A stretch of DNA of 64,000 bases, from assembly GCA_910577515.1 (NCBI GenBank), contig CAJTLW010000004.1, forward strand, positions 186,001 through 250,000. Reading direction: 5' to 3'. The stretch's first letter is position 1, and every line of letters starts with the position of its first letter. A program made the position numbers and the translations under genes. Positions 24,591 through 32,719 of this stretch are shown here, piece by piece. The notes beneath the pieces are model-generated. The model did not search any database, was not told the DNA's origin, and worked only from the letters and a program-made list of their open reading frames with translations. This DNA comes from an uncultured Vampirovibrio sp. (lineage in GTDB: Bacteria > Cyanobacteriota > Vampirovibrionia > Gastranaerophilales > Gastranaerophilaceae).

Positions 24591-25568
24591 TTAGATACTT
24601 AGAAAGTTATGGAAAAAATCTGTTATACCTGTTTGATAAAATATCATAATAATTGCCGATACTGCAAGGGCGGGGCCAAATGGCAGGTATAGAAAATCAT
24701 TTGTTTCCTTTTTATTTCTAATATCAGCCAAAATAACTTTCAATGCCCAAAGAAGCAGAATGCAGACCATCAAAAGCAAAATGATAATAAGCATAAAATT
24801 ATCATAAAGGTTGAACTTTTTAAATAAATAAACCAAAATTACGCATAAAATAAGCATAAAATAGGCGGACGCTTCTTTATAATTTTTGTTTTTAACGGCT
24901 TTATTTAAAAGTATCGGAATTGTCATAAAGGCCTGAATTAAAACACTCATAAATACTATTAAAAACAAGGGTTTCCATCCAAAAAATGCTCCAATACCCA
25001 TTGCAATAAGTGTATCACCTTCTCCAAAGGCTCTTGTTTCTGCAAAAATGAAACCTAAACGTGCAAGAGCTTCAAAAAGGATAAAACCTGCAAAAATCCC
25101 TATGATGCTTTGGAGAAAATTGATTTCAGCACCAGGAATCAGGCTGTAAATCAGTCCTAAACCCATTATGATATACGTGTGAGCATCCAAGACAACACTT
25201 TCTTTTAAATCTGTCACAGTGATTATTATAAAAAGTGTGATTAACGGGAATAAAAACAAGGTTTTAAATGTATATCCAAAGGTTAAAAATGCCATCAAAT
25301 AAAGGATAGCGTTCAGCGCTTCCACAATTGGATATTGAAGTGAAATAGCGCTTTTGCAAAACTCGCATTTGCCCCTTAAAAAACAGTATGAAATAACGGG
25401 TATATTTGTATACCAGTTTAATTTATTGCCGCATTTAGGGCATTTAGACGGCGGGAAAACAATGCTTTCCCCAGATAATCCCCTTAGTGCTACAACATTT
25501 GAAAAACTTCCGATGCAGGCGCCTATAATAAATACAAAAATTGAAATAAGTGTATTTAAATCAATCAT
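24591..25568 (-). CDS. pilD: Prepilin peptidase (A24 family)
   Basis: Membrane aspartyl protease that cleaves and often N-methylates type IV prepilin-like proteins. The 325 residues begin with the characteristic IGACIGSFSNVVALR and the tetracysteine zinc motif CPKC...CEFC (C44, C47, C71, C74 approximately). Catalytic aspartates lie in TVTDLKE near 119 and GEGD near 177. About eight membrane segments follow. Likely substrates in this window are the prepilin-like proteins at 41928 and, before its decay, 20274. It overlaps the upstream sigma-factor gene by 8 bp. Confidence 0.92.
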   Translation of the reverse strand: MIDLNTLISIFVFIIGACIGSFSNVVALRGLSGESIVFPPSKCPKCGNKLNWYTNIPVISYCFLRGKCEFCKSAISLQYPIVEALNAILYLMAFLTFGYTFKTLFLFPLITLFIIITVTDLKESVVLDAHTYIIMGLGLIYSLIPGAEINFLQSIIGIFAGFILFEALARLGFIFAETRAFGEGDTLIAMGIGAFFGWKPLFLIVFMSVLIQAFMTIPILLNKAVKNKNYKEASAYFMLILCVILVYLFKKFNLYDNFMLIIILLLMVCILLLWALKVILADIRNKKETNDFLYLPFGPALAVSAIIMIFYQTGITDFFHNFLSI

Positions 25569-26364
25569 ATCTGGTTACACCTTTTTTTGTGATGACATTA
25601 AAAAGAGTGTTTAAGGTTTTCTTTAATTTTCTTGAAACCTGCATTTGTGATATATTAAGCCTTTCAGAGATTTCTCTTTGATTAAGTCCCTCAAAAAAGT
25701 TCATTTTGATAATGTTTTGGTCTTCAACGGGGAGTTCTTTTATAGCATCTTCCAGAATCATTTTATTTTCAAAAGCGCTAATCAGGTTTTTATCTTTTTC
25801 ATCAGCTATTTTATCCATCAAAGGAGTTTGCCCGTTTTCTTCAGAACCTATAATTTGGTCAATTGAAACAGTTGTGGTACGGCGTTCAAGCTCAATTACT
25901 TCCTCTATTTTTTCTGTGGACATTGAAAGAGCCTGTGCAATTTGTTCATCGGTTGGCTGAGTACCATATTTTTCCGTTAATTCTATGGTTAATTTATGTA
26001 CGCGGTAAGACAATTCTTTAATTTCCCGGGGCGCTCTTATTATTGTAGATTTATCCCTTAAATAATGTCTGATTTCTCCGGTAATAAGGTATGTTGCATA
26101 AGTTTTAAAATTGGAGCTTATTTCAGGATTGAAAAGATTTATTGCTTTAATAAGCCCCATAGACCCAACCTGTGTTATATCTTCAACAGGGTCAGTTGAG
26201 CGCCTTGCAAAACCTCTTGCCACCCTTTTTACAAGGGGCATATATGATAACACAATTAAATCTTTAAGCTTTTTCTTTGTAGTGTCATCTTTTGTTTCTT
26301 TGTATTCAATAAGCCACAAATTAGCTTCTTCAATTGTTTCTATACTAAAATTATCTTCCTGCAT
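25561..26364 (-). CDS. Group 3 sigma factor, SigF/SigB/FliA-like
   Basis: Alternative RNA polymerase sigma factor of 267 residues. Region 2 is clear (LPLVKRVARGF-like segment, DITQVGSMGLIKAINLF for core binding, FKTYATYLITGEIRHYLRD for -10 recognition). Region 3 and region 4 (LNQREISERLNISQMQVSRKLKK helix-turn-helix) follow. It most resembles the SigB/SigF group. In cyanobacteria SigF controls pilus genes. Here it overlaps the prepilin peptidase gene and faces genes with sigma-28-like promoters, so a surface-structure regulon is plausible. No anti-sigma gene is adjacent. Confidence 0.88.
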   Translation of the reverse strand: MQEDNFSIETIEEANLWLIEYKETKDDTTKKKLKDLIVLSYMPLVKRVARGFARRSTDPVEDITQVGSMGLIKAINLFNPEISSNFKTYATYLITGEIRHYLRDKSTIIRAPREIKELSYRVHKLTIELTEKYGTQPTDEQIAQALSMSTEKIEEVIELERRTTTVSIDQIIGSEENGQTPLMDKIADEKDKNLISAFENKMILEDAIKELPVEDQNIIKMNFFEGLNQREISERLNISQMQVSRKLKKTLNTLFNVITKKGVTRYD

Positions 26365-26393
26365 TGATTACCGACTTTTCATTTCTTAATGAA

Positions 26394-26423
26394 ATTATAT
26401 CATTTGATAAACCCTTTAGACAA
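26394..26423 (-). promoter_or_regulatory. Promoter of the sigma factor-pilD operon
   Basis: TTGTCT (26423-26418), 18-nt spacer, TATAAT (26399-26394) preceded by TGA (extended -10). The leader then has a hairpin TTTCATT/AATGAAA (about 26375-26393) before the ATG. This is a housekeeping-type promoter. Confidence 0.65.
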
Positions 26424-26508
26424 TAGTGTGTATGTAGGGCTTTTGGGGTTGACAAATTTTTAGAAATCAAAACTTGTTACAATTCTGTTACAAAGATATT
26501 ATTTTTTC

Positions 26509-26535
26509 TAAAGTTGTATTATTTTTGGCCGAATA
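26509..26535 (+). promoter_or_regulatory. Sigma-28-type promoter, copy A
   Basis: TAAA (26509-26512), exactly 15 nt beginning GTT, then GCCGAATA (26528-26535). This matches TAAAGTTT-N11-GCCGATAA at 7 of 8 and 6 of 8 positions with correct spacing. It drives the broken small gene at 26580. Confidence 0.65.
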
Positions 26536-26579
26536 TCTGTGTATGAGAAGTTGTTACTTAAAGAAGGAAGGCTTATAAG

Positions 26580-26867
26580 ATGGAGAACATAAGTTCAATT
26601 ATTTAAAGCGGATTAGAAAAATTCAAAGCAAGTACTTTAGAAACTGGTGAACATAAAAAACATACAGAAACCAAGCAGCTGCTTACAAAAGATTATTCGG
26701 AAGCTGAAGAAGAATTGATAACATTAGAGCTTGAGGCTAATGAAAAAACAAAAATTATTGATGAAAAAAACAAATTGATAGAAGATCAATTATGGAATGA
26801 ATCTCATAGCCCCATGCTTCCTGAATATGAAAAACATATTGAAAATGAACAGCCTAAATTTTCCTAA
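26580..26867 (+). pseudogene. Small helical-protein gene with early stop
   Basis: From the ATG at 26580 the frame reads MENISSII, then TAA (26604-26606), then 86 more open codons to a stop at 26865. The part after the stop is strongly coiled-coil-like and charged (SEAEEELITLELEANEKTKIIDEKNKL). No good internal start exists, so the gene appears inactivated by a nonsense change. Its upstream leader is duplicated in front of the next gene. Confidence 0.6.
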
Positions 26868-26890
26868 AGTTGTATATATAGTATCGAATA
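26865..26890 (+). promoter_or_regulatory. Sigma-28-like promoter, copy B
   Basis: TAAA (26865-26868) begins inside the stop codon of the preceding gene, followed by 14 nt and ATCGAATA (26883-26890). Weaker -10 and one base shorter than copy A, but the surrounding about 70 bp align with copy A. Confidence 0.45.
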
Positions 26891-26934
26891 TTTAAGCAAG
26901 AGAAATTGTTACTTAAACTAGAAAGGTTGACAAA

Positions 26935-27432
26935 GTGGAAATTAACAAAAATTTAGCAACAGGTGCGCTGCCAAAACCTGAGATTTCGAATGTATTGAAA
27001 TCTTATTCAAATGTAGAGGCCAAAAATAGCACTTTGAATGAAGCCGCAAAACTTGAAGAATCAGGACTTCAGAAAGTTGTTCTTGAGGCGGTTGAAGATA
27101 CTTTAAAAAGTGCAGAGCTTCTTCGAGAAGAGAACGCTCTTCTTGATGAGTATACCAAATTACAATCTTCAATGCGGCCCGAGGATGTAGAAAGGCGTAA
27201 AGAAATAGAACAAAGATTCCTCGAAATGGGTGATGAAAAAGCGCAGCTTTGGGGTGAAAGCCCATGTGAAAAAGGAGCCGGCAGCGCAGATGATATTAGT
27301 CCAATTGCTAATGCGGGACCTGACATTGCAGATGATAGTGCTAATGAAGGAGCTGGCAATGCAGATGATGATAGCAATCCAATTAATGAAGGAGTCATAG
27401 CTAACGATTTTACACAGTTTTATGGTAAATAA
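26935..27432 (+). CDS. Unrecognised 165-residue coiled-coil protein
   Basis: Starts at GTG (26935), preceded by AGAAAGG. The first 110 residues look helical and include a coiled-coil stretch (LKSAELLREENALLDEYTKLQ). The last 45 residues carry an imperfect repeat: the phrases GAGSADD, AGPDIADDSANEGAGNADDDSNPINEG. No signal peptide or membrane helix. The leader duplicates that of 26580, so the genes are a tandem pair of which this one remains intact. Function unknown; a strong terminator follows. Confidence 0.65.
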   Translation: MEINKNLATGALPKPEISNVLKSYSNVEAKNSTLNEAAKLEESGLQKVVLEAVEDTLKSAELLREENALLDEYTKLQSSMRPEDVERRKEIEQRFLEMGDEKAQLWGESPCEKGAGSADDISPIANAGPDIADDSANEGAGNADDDSNPINEGVIANDFTQFYGK

Positions 27433-27433
27433 A

Positions 27434-27468
27434 AATTGACCGGGGAAATATTCCCCGGTCAATTTTTT
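27434..27468 (+). terminator. Strong terminator after the 165-residue gene
   Basis: AATTGACCGGGGAA (27434-27447) pairs with TTCCCCGGTCAATT (27451-27464), 14 bp, 3-nt loop, followed by T residues. Confidence 0.93.
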
Positions 27469-27489
27469 GTTTAGATTTTTGAAATGTAT

Positions 27490-27513
27490 AAAAAAACGGG
27501 CGAAAAACGCCCG
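27490..27513 (-). terminator. Minus-strand terminator, apparently for metG
   Basis: CGGGCG (27513-27508 on the minus strand), loop TTTTT, CGCCCG, then a T run (27496-27491). The only minus-strand gene upstream is metG, ending at 27853. The metG transcript would therefore run through the XRE gene at 27617-27829 in antisense. Confidence 0.75.
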
Positions 27514-27569
27514 CGCTGAATTATATTTAGTTTGAAACTTATTTTTTTATTTGTTTTTTTACAATAGTG

Positions 27570-27595
27570 CTTATTTAGCAGTGTTGCTTAATAAG
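27570..27595. repeat. Dyad operator candidate before the XRE gene
   Basis: CTTATT-T-AGCA (27570-27580), GTGT, TGCT-T-AATAAG (27585-27595): a 10-bp dyad with one mismatch. TATAAT follows directly at 27596-27601, so binding would block the promoter of the regulator at 27617. Confidence 0.5.
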
Positions 27596-27616
27596 TATAA
27601 TATATAATCTTATTTT

Positions 27617-27829
27617 ATGCAAGATAAAACCGTATACCTAAATATTGGAAAAAATATACGGAAATACAGATTGCAAAGAGGATTAACCCAGGAGAAACTG
27701 TCGGAATTAATTTGTGCAAATGAAAAATTTGTAGGGCATATAGAAAGAGCGGAAAGAGTTCCAAGCCTGAAGAGGATAATCAAAATTGCACAAATATTGG
27801 AAGTTGATGTAAAAAATCTATTTCTTTAG
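27617..27829 (+). CDS. XRE-family helix-turn-helix regulator (70 residues)
   Basis: Almost the whole protein is one Cro/C1-type DNA-binding domain: NIRKYRLQRGLTQEKLSELI, then ANEKFVGHIERAERVPS and a closing helix LEVDVKNLFL. The predicted start of transcription lies only about 9 nt before the ATG, so there is almost no leader and no Shine-Dalgarno. The dyad at 27570-27595 suggests autoregulation. The gene lies inside the predicted 3' extension of the opposing metG transcript. Confidence 0.85.
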   Translation: MQDKTVYLNIGKNIRKYRLQRGLTQEKLSELICANEKFVGHIERAERVPSLKRIIKIAQILEVDVKNLFL

Positions 27830-27852
27830 GTAAACACGAGATATTTGCTAGT

Positions 27853-29412
27853 TTATTTTTTATTGGTGGCGAATTCGCTGTCCAACCTTAAAAATACGGG
27901 AACAATTTCATCTTTGGTTATCAACATACCTGGTTTAATCATATTTGATGTTATTTCGGTATATTCTAAATTAATGTCAAACTTTAACTGGTTTGCCATA
28001 GATTGTGCTATATTCGGACAATACGGTTCAATTAAAAGAGCGATTTTTACCATTAAATTTAAAACATTATATAAAACCATGCCGCACTCATCCATTTTGC
28101 CTTCTTTGGCAAGTGACCATGGCGCTGTATCATTTACATATTTATTTGCTTCATCCACAAGCCCTATGATACTATTTGCAGCAGATGATATATCACATTT
28201 ATCAAAGAAGGTTTGAACTTCTTCAATCACATTTTTTGCCTTTGAATTTAATTCGTTATCTTTAATGAATTCTTCTTTAATTTCTCCGTCAAAATATTTT
28301 ACAAGCATATTAAGGCTACGGTTTAGAAGGTTACCCATATTGTTTGCCAAATCTGCATTTACTTTTTCTTTAAAATCAATATCAGAGTAATTGCCATCTT
28401 TACCGTTAACTGCTGCTGTTGCCATAAAATATCTTAAGGCATCAGGTGTTTTAAGCTCATAAGCTTCCATAACAGTACTTGGCGATATAACATTTCCTGT
28501 AGATTTTGACATTTTGTTTTTATCAATTGTTATCCAGCCATGGGCATAGATAGATTTTGGAAGCTCAACCCCAAGTGCCATAAGAATCGCAATCCAATAA
28601 ATAGAGTGGAATTTTAAAATATCTTTACCTATTATGTGGAAATTTGCAGGCCAGAATTTTTTGAAGTTATCATCATGGTTGCCCTCTACGCTATATCCAA
28701 GGGCTGTGATATAGTTTGATAGTGCATCTATCCAAACATATATAACCTGACTTGGGTCTGACTTTACTTCAATTCCCCATTCAACACTTGATTTCGCGCG
28801 GGATACAGAAATATCCTCAATGTTTTCAAGCTGGTTTAATACTTCGTTTGCTCTGAATTCAGGCAAAATAAAGCCGGGGTTATTTTTAATATGGCTGATT
28901 ATTTTTTCTTTGTATTTTGTTAATCTGAAGAAATAGTTTTCTTCAGATACAGTTTCGGGTTTTTTGCCGTGGATAGGGCATTTGCCTTCTTCATCCAAAT
29001 CTTTTGCATTTAAAAACGTTTCACAGCCGCTGCAATAAAGCCCCGTGTAGCTGTGTTTATAGATATCACCATTTTCAAGAAGTTTTTCAAAGATATCCTG
29101 AACGATTTTTTTATGATAATCATTGGTTGTTCTTATAAATTTTGAATATCCAATATCTAAAAGCGCCCAGGCTTCTTTAAACTTATTTGAATTTATATCA
29201 CACAATTCTTTCGGGGTAATTCCTGCTGCATGTGCTGTCTTTTGTATTTTAATTCCATGCTCATCTGTACCTGTTAAGAAAAAGCATTCTTTGACACGTT
29301 TTTTAAAGTGTCTGAATAAAATATCCGTATAAATTTTTTCATAAGCGTGTCCTATATGCGGAGCGCCGTTTACATAATCAATAGCCGTTGTAATATAAAA
29401 ATTTTCCATCAT
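27853..29412 (-). CDS. metG: Methionyl-tRNA synthetase
   Basis: Charges tRNA-Met. Class I synthetase of 519 residues with the HIGH-type motif PHIGHA at 18-23, the KMSKS loop (KNKMSKSTGN) near 300, and a zinc-knuckle-like insert CSGCE...CPIHG near 125-150. It lacks the C-terminal EMAP/tRNA-binding extension of longer MetG proteins. Likely first gene of no operon: the pdp gene begins upstream at 30754, 40 bp away. No T-box or other riboswitch is seen in the short leader. Confidence 0.96.
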   Translation of the reverse strand: MMENFYITTAIDYVNGAPHIGHAYEKIYTDILFRHFKKRVKECFFLTGTDEHGIKIQKTAHAAGITPKELCDINSNKFKEAWALLDIGYSKFIRTTNDYHKKIVQDIFEKLLENGDIYKHSYTGLYCSGCETFLNAKDLDEEGKCPIHGKKPETVSEENYFFRLTKYKEKIISHIKNNPGFILPEFRANEVLNQLENIEDISVSRAKSSVEWGIEVKSDPSQVIYVWIDALSNYITALGYSVEGNHDDNFKKFWPANFHIIGKDILKFHSIYWIAILMALGVELPKSIYAHGWITIDKNKMSKSTGNVISPSTVMEAYELKTPDALRYFMATAAVNGKDGNYSDIDFKEKVNADLANNMGNLLNRSLNMLVKYFDGEIKEEFIKDNELNSKAKNVIEEVQTFFDKCDISSAANSIIGLVDEANKYVNDTAPWSLAKEGKMDECGMVLYNVLNLMVKIALLIEPYCPNIAQSMANQLKFDINLEYTEITSNMIKPGMLITKDEIVPVFLRLDSEFATNKK

Positions 29413-29452
29413 AGAAACAATTATACTTTAAATGTATATTATTTGTAAATGT

Positions 29453-30754
29453 TTATTTGTATACAACAGGTTGGATTTCAGGTTTTAAATTTGAATATTC
29501 AAAAGCATCTTCAGTATATTTTACAGCTTCGTTAAGCCTGGTTTGTTCAACATTGTTCCAGTAAAGGGTACAGAGGATATCATCTTTTTGAACTTTATCG
29601 CCAATTTTTTTATTTAAAATACAGCCTGCGCCAAAATCTATATCGTCTGATTTTTTGTCACGTCCTGCGCCAAGCAGTTTGCAGGCTTTTGCAATATTCA
29701 GGGCATCCAGTTTTGAAATATAGCCATCGCTTTTGGATTTTATTTCAAATTTGTTTTTTCCTACATTAAAAAGGCTGCAATCTTCGATGCAATCCGGGTT
29801 TCCACCCTGTGCTTTAATTATTTCTTTTAATTTTTGAAGCGCAGAGCCGGATTTAATAGCTTCATCGATTAAATTTTTAGCTTCATTAAAATCTTTTGCA
29901 AGGTTTGCTAAAATCAATGTATGACCTGCAATTTCAAGAACTATATCATATAAATCTTCATTATAGCTGCCTTTTAAAAATTCTATACTCTCAATGATTT
30001 CCAGAGAATTTCCTATATGTGTGCCTAAGGGCTGCTCCATGGAGCTTATTACGGCTTCAAATTTTCTGTTTAATTTTGCGCCTGTTTTAATCATTAAGTC
30101 TGCAAGCTCGCGGGCCTCTTCCTTTGTTTTTATAAAAGCACCTGCACCGTATTTGACATCTAAAACCACTATATTTGCGCCGCTTGCAATCTTTTTAGAT
30201 ACAACAGAAGCACAGATTAAAGATTTATTATCAACCGTTGCTGTTACATCACGAAGAGCGTATATTTTGCCGTCTGCAGGAGTTAAATTCGGAGTTTGGG
30301 CTGAAATTGCAGCACCGATTGTTTTAATCTGGTTTTTAAAGTTATTGTCTTCAAGCTGACATTTAAAATTTGGTATAGATTCAAGTTTATCAACGGTGCC
30401 GCCAGTGTACCCCAAGCCTCTGCCGCTTAATTTGGCACATTTAACGCCAAGAGCAGCCAAAAGAGGAATTAAAACGATTGTAACCTTATCACCCACACCG
30501 CCTGTTGAATGTTTATCTGCAACAGTGTTTGAAATATCTGAAAAATCAAGAATTTCGCCTGAATTTACGAAAGCTTCTGTCATATAGGCGGTTTCATCCT
30601 CATTTAAACCTTGAAAACACACAGCCATAAGCCATGAAGACATTTGATAATCTTCAACGGTGCCATCCATAAGGCCTTTAATTAAGAAATTAATCTCTTC
30701 TTTGGTATGTGTTTTTCCTTCTTTTTTCTTTTGGATGATATCAACTGCGCGCAT
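29453..30754 (-). CDS. Pyrimidine-nucleoside / thymidine phosphorylase
   Basis: Phosphorolysis of thymidine, deoxyuridine or uridine to free base and (deoxy)ribose 1-phosphate. The 433 residues contain the family signature SGRGLGYTGGTVDKLESIP near 108, the phosphate site KHSTGGVGDKV near 80, and the alpha/beta domain with SVVSKKIASGA near 182. Length and motifs fit both Pdp and DeoA, which I cannot separate by eye. It gives a salvage branch beside the de novo pyr operon. It follows rlmH by 14 bp and probably shares its transcript. Confidence 0.9.
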   Translation of the reverse strand: MRAVDIIQKKKEGKTHTKEEINFLIKGLMDGTVEDYQMSSWLMAVCFQGLNEDETAYMTEAFVNSGEILDFSDISNTVADKHSTGGVGDKVTIVLIPLLAALGVKCAKLSGRGLGYTGGTVDKLESIPNFKCQLEDNNFKNQIKTIGAAISAQTPNLTPADGKIYALRDVTATVDNKSLICASVVSKKIASGANIVVLDVKYGAGAFIKTKEEARELADLMIKTGAKLNRKFEAVISSMEQPLGTHIGNSLEIIESIEFLKGSYNEDLYDIVLEIAGHTLILANLAKDFNEAKNLIDEAIKSGSALQKLKEIIKAQGGNPDCIEDCSLFNVGKNKFEIKSKSDGYISKLDALNIAKACKLLGAGRDKKSDDIDFGAGCILNKKIGDKVQKDDILCTLYWNNVEQTRLNEAVKYTEDAFEYSNLKPEIQPVVYK

Positions 30755-30768
30755 AAGCTGTATTCTCC

Positions 30769-31197
30769 TTATTTATGATAAGTTTCGTTGTTTAAAATTT
30801 TATATGCCCTGTATATTTGCTCAATCAGTATAAAAACTGCTTCCTGATGAAGAAAAGTTAATTTTGACATTGAAAATTTGAAATTGCTTTTGTTTCTTAT
30901 ATCAACCGGAAGTCCTTCTGAACCGCCTATTAAAAATACAATTTCATTACAAATGCCATCTTGTTCAATTTCTTTAATTTTTTGTGCAAATTCAGGGCTT
31001 GAAAGTTCGCATCCTTCAATTTCAAGGGTAATTATATAAGAATTTTGTTTAACGTTTGATTTTACAAAATCAGATATCGAATTTACTTCAATGATTTTTA
31101 AAGATGTATAACCAGTAAGCCTTTTTTTAAATTCTTCAATGCCAAGTTTAAAATAAGGCTCTTTAATTTTTCCTTCAAGTATTATTTTAATATTCAT
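30769..31197 (-). CDS. rlmH: 23S rRNA (pseudouridine1915-N3)-methyltransferase RlmH
   Basis: SPOUT-class methyltransferase acting on helix 69 of 23S rRNA. The 142-residue chain has the knot motif FLIGGSEGLP near 102 and the C-terminal FSMSKLTFLHQEAVFILIEQIYRAYKI...YHK typical of the family. Its ATG follows immediately after the stop of the symporter gene, so the two are coupled. Confidence 0.93.
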   Translation of the reverse strand: MNIKIILEGKIKEPYFKLGIEEFKKRLTGYTSLKIIEVNSISDFVKSNVKQNSYIITLEIEGCELSSPEFAQKIKEIEQDGICNEIVFLIGGSEGLPVDIRNKSNFKFSMSKLTFLHQEAVFILIEQIYRAYKILNNETYHK

Positions 31198-32517
31198 CTA
31201 TACAATATCTTTGTAAGAATCGTTATTTAAAAGTTCGTAATTTATTTCGTTTTCGTTATCTGCAATTATTGCAGCCACAACTGCATCTGATGCTACGTTT
31301 GCTGTTGTTCTTAGCATATCTGCAAGCCTTTCAAGTGCAAATAGGAAGCTGAAACCTACAACCAACTGTTCAGGTGTAAGGCCGATGCCATTTAAAACAA
31401 GCGCAATTGTAATTAAACCAGCACCAGGGATTCCTGCACAGGTTGATGATGCTACTATTGCAAGGAATGCAATTTGAAGAATTAAAACAAGGCTTAATTC
31501 AATACCGTAAGTTTGTGCTAAGAATATAACAGCAACTGTCTGCATTAAGGCTGTTCCATCCATATTTAAAGTAGCTCCCAAAGGAAGAACAAACGAACAG
31601 ATTTTGCTTGAAATTCCGCGTTTTTCGCAGCATGTGATTGTTAAAGGCAGTGTTGCAGAGCTTGAGGCTGTGCCGAATGCTACCATTATAGCTTCTGTTA
31701 TTGCCGTATAAAGCTTTCCTACAGGAACTTTTGAAAATATTTTCAACATCATAGGGTAAACAAAGAAAAACTGAATAATAACACCTAATACAAGCACTAG
31801 GAAATATCGCCAAACACCTTCAAACATTGAAATTCCAAAGCTTGAAACGCTTGCTGCAGTAAGAGCAAAGACACCCGGTGCTGCTAAATACATAATCCAA
31901 TCCGTCACTTTCATGGTTGCAGCAAAAATACTTTCAAAGAAAGAAACAACGGGCCTGTTTATTTCGCCAATTTTTGCAAGAGCGATAGAGAAGATTAAAA
32001 CAAATATAATAATAGGTATCATATCGCCGTTTGAAAGAGCATTGAAAGGATTTTTAGGGATAAGGCCAAGGAAAATTCCAGCCAAGTTTGATTGTTGTTC
32101 TGCTATTGTGCTTGAAACGTATCCTTGCATCTCTTGTGCTACTTCAGGGCTTATAAAGTTTTGGGCGTTAAAACCCGGTTTCATAACTAAAGCTAATATT
32201 GCGCCAATTGCAACAGCAGCAACAGTGATTATTGTATAATAGAAAATCATTTTTCTGCCGAATTTTGCAAGCTGTTTATTGTCGCCTATGCTTGAAATGC
32301 CTATCACAATAGCGCTTATAACCAAAGGAATTACAACCATTTGGATAATGCTTATAAAAGATTGGCCTGTTATATCAAGAATTTTATGTGCAACAGGATA
32401 GCTTGAAGCGGGAAATAAAATTCCTACTACAATACCTGCTATAAGACCGAAAAATATATGCCAATTTCTTTTAATACCAAGCAAAATTGCAATAAGTATC
32501 TGCATGTGTACGCCCAT
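31198..32517 (-). CDS. Dicarboxylate/amino acid:cation symporter (DAACS), copy 1
   Basis: Inner-membrane sodium- or proton-coupled symporter for acidic amino acids or C4-dicarboxylates. The 439 residues have about eight membrane helices, two re-entrant loops and the family segments SSSATLPLTITCCE near 290 (serine-rich HP1 tip), ATLNMDGTA near 328 (NMDGT) and the GIPGAG HP2 tip near 372. The exact substrate is not visible. It heads the symporter-rlmH-nucleoside phosphorylase-metG run. AAAAAGGA serves as ribosome site. Confidence 0.92.
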   Translation of the reverse strand: MGVHMQILIAILLGIKRNWHIFFGLIAGIVVGILFPASSYPVAHKILDITGQSFISIIQMVVIPLVISAIVIGISSIGDNKQLAKFGRKMIFYYTIITVAAVAIGAILALVMKPGFNAQNFISPEVAQEMQGYVSSTIAEQQSNLAGIFLGLIPKNPFNALSNGDMIPIIIFVLIFSIALAKIGEINRPVVSFFESIFAATMKVTDWIMYLAAPGVFALTAASVSSFGISMFEGVWRYFLVLVLGVIIQFFFVYPMMLKIFSKVPVGKLYTAITEAIMVAFGTASSSATLPLTITCCEKRGISSKICSFVLPLGATLNMDGTALMQTVAVIFLAQTYGIELSLVLILQIAFLAIVASSTCAGIPGAGLITIALVLNGIGLTPEQLVVGFSFLFALERLADMLRTTANVASDAVVAAIIADNENEINYELLNNDSYKDIV

Positions 32518-32571
32518 TTTTAAATCCTTTTTAATTATTTTCTTGTTAAAGTTAAATGTTAAACTCCCTTA

Positions 32572-32600
32572 ATAATACAACTATTTCTAAACCTTGGCAA
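32572..32600 (-). promoter_or_regulatory. Predicted promoter of the symporter operon
   Basis: TTGCCA (32600-32595), 17-nt spacer, TATTAT (32577-32572) on the minus strand, about 60 nt before the ATG. Confidence 0.6.
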
Positions 32601-32641
32601 TCTTTATGCTCAATCAAACGGATGATTTTTCTAAATTTGGT

Positions 32642-32668
32642 TAAGCAATTTTCTATCTTTTGCGATAA
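32642..32668 (+). promoter_or_regulatory. Sigma-28-like promoter of the TPR-TPR-GGDEF operon
   Basis: TAAG (32642-32645), exactly 15 nt, TGCGATAA (32661-32668), compared with TAAA-N15-GCCGATAA. Predicted start about 45 nt before the ATG at 32720. Same class as 3131-3158 and 26509-26535. Confidence 0.45.
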
Positions 32669-32719
32669 TAAAAGTAATTAATTTTGATACTTTTAAAATA
32701 AGGTCTAAAAGCAGATAAA

